Positions 5,964 through 7,199 of a stretch of DNA of 7,199 bases are shown piece by piece. The position numbers and the translations under genes were made by a program. The stretch lies in contig JASLAV010001156.1 in assembly GCA_030146905.1 (NCBI GenBank), forward strand, positions 1-7,199. Reading direction: 5' to 3'. The notes beneath the pieces are model-generated. The model did not search any database. It was not told the origin of the DNA and worked only from the letters and a program-made list of their open reading frames with translations. Source of the stretch: Lentzea sp. GTDB lineage: Bacteria; Actinomycetota; Actinomycetes; Mycobacteriales; Pseudonocardiaceae. Within the stretch, counting starts at the first letter, position 1. Every line of letters starts with the position of its first letter.

Positions 5964-5965
5964 AG

Positions 5966-5970
5966 AAGGA
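5966..5970 (+). promoter_or_regulatory. Ribosome-binding site AAGGA for coaX
   Basis: AAGGA lies just after the panD stop and 7 nt before the GTG at 5978. It fixes the coaX start, which also places the family's N-terminal DVGNTN motif six residues in, as usual. Confidence 0.75.
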
Positions 5971-5977
5971 ACACCAC

Positions 5978-6772
5978 GTGCTGCTCGCCATCGACGTCGG
6001 CAACACCAACATCGTCCTCGGTCTGTACGACGGGGTCGGTGACGCGGCCCCGCTCGTGCGCGACTGGCGCATGCGCACCGACGCCAGGATGACCGCCGAC
6101 GAGCTCGCGCTGACCATGCGCGGCCTGCTCGGCGAGTACGCCGACAAGATCACCGGCATCGCCGCGCTGTCCACCGTGCCCGCGGTGCTGCGCGAGCTGC
6201 GGGTGATGCTCGGCCGCTACTACGACACCGTGCCGAAGGTGCTGGTGGAGCCGGGTGTGAAGACCGGCGTCCCGCTGCTCGTGGACAACCCGAAGGAGGT
6301 GGGGTCGGACCGCGTGATCAACACGCTGGCCGCGCACCACCTCTACTCGACCTCGTGCATCGTGGTCGACTTCGGCACGTCCACGAACCTCGACGTCATC
6401 TCGTCGCGCGGCGAGTTCCTCGGCGGCGCGCTCGCGCCCGGCATCGAGATCTCGGTCGACGCGCTGGCGGCCCGCGCGGCCCAGCTGCGCAAGGTCGAGC
6501 TGGTCAGGCCGCGCAACGTGATCGGCAAGAACACCGTGGAGTGCCTGCAGTCCGGCATCGTCTACGGGTTCGTGGGCCAGGTGGACGGGCTGGTGCGCAA
6601 GATCACCGAGGAGCTCCAGCAGACCGATCCAGGTCCGATCACGGTGATCGCGACCGGCGGTCTCGCGCCGCTGGTGGTCTCGGAGTCCTCCACGATCGCG
6701 CACCACGTGCCCGACCTGACCCTGATGGGGTTGCGCATGGTGTTCGAGCGCAACATGTCCGCTAGTCGCTGA
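5978..6772 (+). CDS. coaX: Type III pantothenate kinase
   Basis: Phosphorylates pantothenate to 4'-phosphopantothenate, the first committed step of CoA synthesis. Type III enzymes belong to the ASKHA (actin/hexokinase) fold, need a monovalent cation and are not feedback-inhibited by CoA (family knowledge). The 264 residues show the phosphate-1 motif AIDVGNTN (4-11), the pantothenate-binding KTGVPLLVDNP (95-105), VGSDRVINTLAA (108-119) with the proposed catalytic Asp111, the phosphate-2 motif VVDFGTSTNLD (129-139), APGIEIS (153-159), GKNTVECLQSG (183-193) and the adenosine motif IATGGLAPLV (224-233). Length and motifs indicate a complete enzyme. The start is GTG at 5978 with AAGGA 7 nt upstream. 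It is the last gene of the operon: its 3' end overlaps the convergent methyltransferase by 11 bp, and a strong hairpin follows 31 nt past the stop. Confidence 0.96.
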   Translation: MLLAIDVGNTNIVLGLYDGVGDAAPLVRDWRMRTDARMTADELALTMRGLLGEYADKITGIAALSTVPAVLRELRVMLGRYYDTVPKVLVEPGVKTGVPLLVDNPKEVGSDRVINTLAAHHLYSTSCIVVDFGTSTNLDVISSRGEFLGGALAPGIEISVDALAARAAQLRKVELVRPRNVIGKNTVECLQSGIVYGFVGQVDGLVRKITEELQQTDPGPITVIATGGLAPLVVSESSTIAHHVPDLTLMGLRMVFERNMSASR

Positions 6773-7199
6773 CGCGGACCATTCGGTACACCTCCGCACG
6801 CAAGGGGACGTCGAACGGCCCGTTCGACGTCTCCGGGCGGTCGTGGAGGAACGCGAGCATCTTGTCGTTGATCGCGGCGCGTTCTTCGTCGTCGATCACG
6901 AGCATGCGCGAGTACGTGTTGGTCGTGGCGACGAGCGCCTCGGGTGAATCCCTGCGGAGCACGTGCGGGAACGTGGCGTGCTCAGGCAGCCCGAACGACG
7001 GGTGGGACGTGACGTGCACCGGGTCGTGCCGCTGCGACTCGACGCTGCTCGACGACACCTGCCCGAACTCGGCGAACCACTCGACGTTCGTGTCGGGCTC
7101 GATCCACAGGACCGCCAGCACACCACCGGGCCGCAGCACACGGGCGATCTCCGGTAACGCCTTCTCCTGGTTGAACCAGTGGAAAGCGGTGCCGACGAA
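6762..7199 (-). CDS. Class I SAM-dependent methyltransferase, C-terminal part (N-terminus outside window)
   Basis: The last 145 residues of a cytosolic methyltransferase of the UbiE/Methyltransf_11 type. Visible are GTAFHWFN (3-10, the segment after strand 4 typical of this group) and ARVLRPGGVLAVLW (19-32, the classic post-I motif LRPGG). A variable C-terminal region of about 110 residues follows and ends at TAG (6764-6762). The SAM-binding glycine motif lies upstream, beyond base 7199, so start and full length are unknown. The substrate cannot be read from this fragment; small molecules are common targets of the group. The gene is convergent with coaX and shares its last 11 bp with it. A 14-bp hairpin (6804-6834) lies inside its coding sequence at the ETSNGPFDV codons. 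Nothing ties it functionally to the pantothenate operon. Confidence 0.85.
   Translation of the reverse strand, partial: FVGTAFHWFNQEKALPEIARVLRPGGVLAVLWIEPDTNVEWFAEFGQVSSSSVESQRHDPVHVTSHPSFGLPEHATFPHVLRRDSPEALVATTNTYSRMLVIDDEERAAINDKMLAFLHDRPETSNGPFDVPLRAEVYRMVRVSD
6804..6834. terminator. Strong hairpin after coaX, probable bidirectional terminator inside the convergent gene
   Basis: Left arm gacgtcgaacg (6807-6817) and right arm cgttcgacgtc (6821-6831) are perfect reverse complements around a 3-nt loop. Pairing extends three more steps (one G-T, two G-C) to 6804 and 6834. It starts 31 nt after the coaX stop and is the most stable stem I found in the window. No T-run follows on the plus strand, which is common for actinobacterial terminators. 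Confidence 0.5.

Noticed and set aside
6811..6827. TCGAAC...GTTCGA resembling an actinobacterial LexA (SOS) box
   Set aside because: The half-sites are separated by 5 bases; the SOS box needs 4. The site is at the 3' end of a coding sequence, not near a promoter. The hairpin reading explains it better.

Overview
The window is GC-rich with strong G/C third-position bias, GTG starts and tightly packed operons. It looks like a high-GC actinobacterium, most likely of the Pseudonocardiales (Lentzea / Saccharothrix / Amycolatopsis type). Genus-level placement is a guess from gene content and protein style, not a measurement.

Region 1 (1-2424, minus strand) is a three-gene, apparently co-transcribed set read right to left. 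It holds a MidA/NDUFAF7-family SAM-dependent methyltransferase (1495-2424), a small DUF1203 protein (1055-1498, start overlapping the methyltransferase stop in a GTGA tetranucleotide), and a NuoD-like protein (1-1042, cut by the window edge). This is the most interesting part. In mitochondria the MidA relative NDUFAF7 methylates one arginine of the NuoD homologue NDUFS2, and that arginine is present in this NuoD-like protein. The same protein appears to have lost the quinone-binding tyrosine and the coupling aspartate of respiratory complex I, so it may be a specialised paralogue.

Region 2 (2440-3585, plus) is a divergently transcribed PrsW-family intramembrane protease. Its start lies only 15 bp from the methyltransferase start, so the two promoters must overlap the genes. 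It carries a long basic cytoplasmic tail, and no anti-sigma factor is in view.

Region 3 (3586-6772, plus) is a compact vitamin B5/CoA operon. After a ~100-bp leader come a Rossmann/DUF2520 protein, panC, panD and coaX, with gaps of 1, 10 and 14 nt. PanD makes beta-alanine from aspartate, PanC joins it to pantoate, and CoaX phosphorylates the pantothenate. The DUF2520 protein is a candidate NAD(P)-dependent partner, possibly a ketopantoate reductase. Mycobacterium tuberculosis has the same order (Rv3603c-panC-panD-coaX).

Region 4 (6762-7199, minus) is the C-terminal part of a class I SAM methyltransferase convergent with coaX and overlapping it by 11 bp. A near-perfect 14-bp hairpin 31 nt past the coaX stop, inside the methyltransferase coding sequence, is the likely terminator. 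I see no RNA genes, CRISPR arrays, insertion sequences or integration sites.
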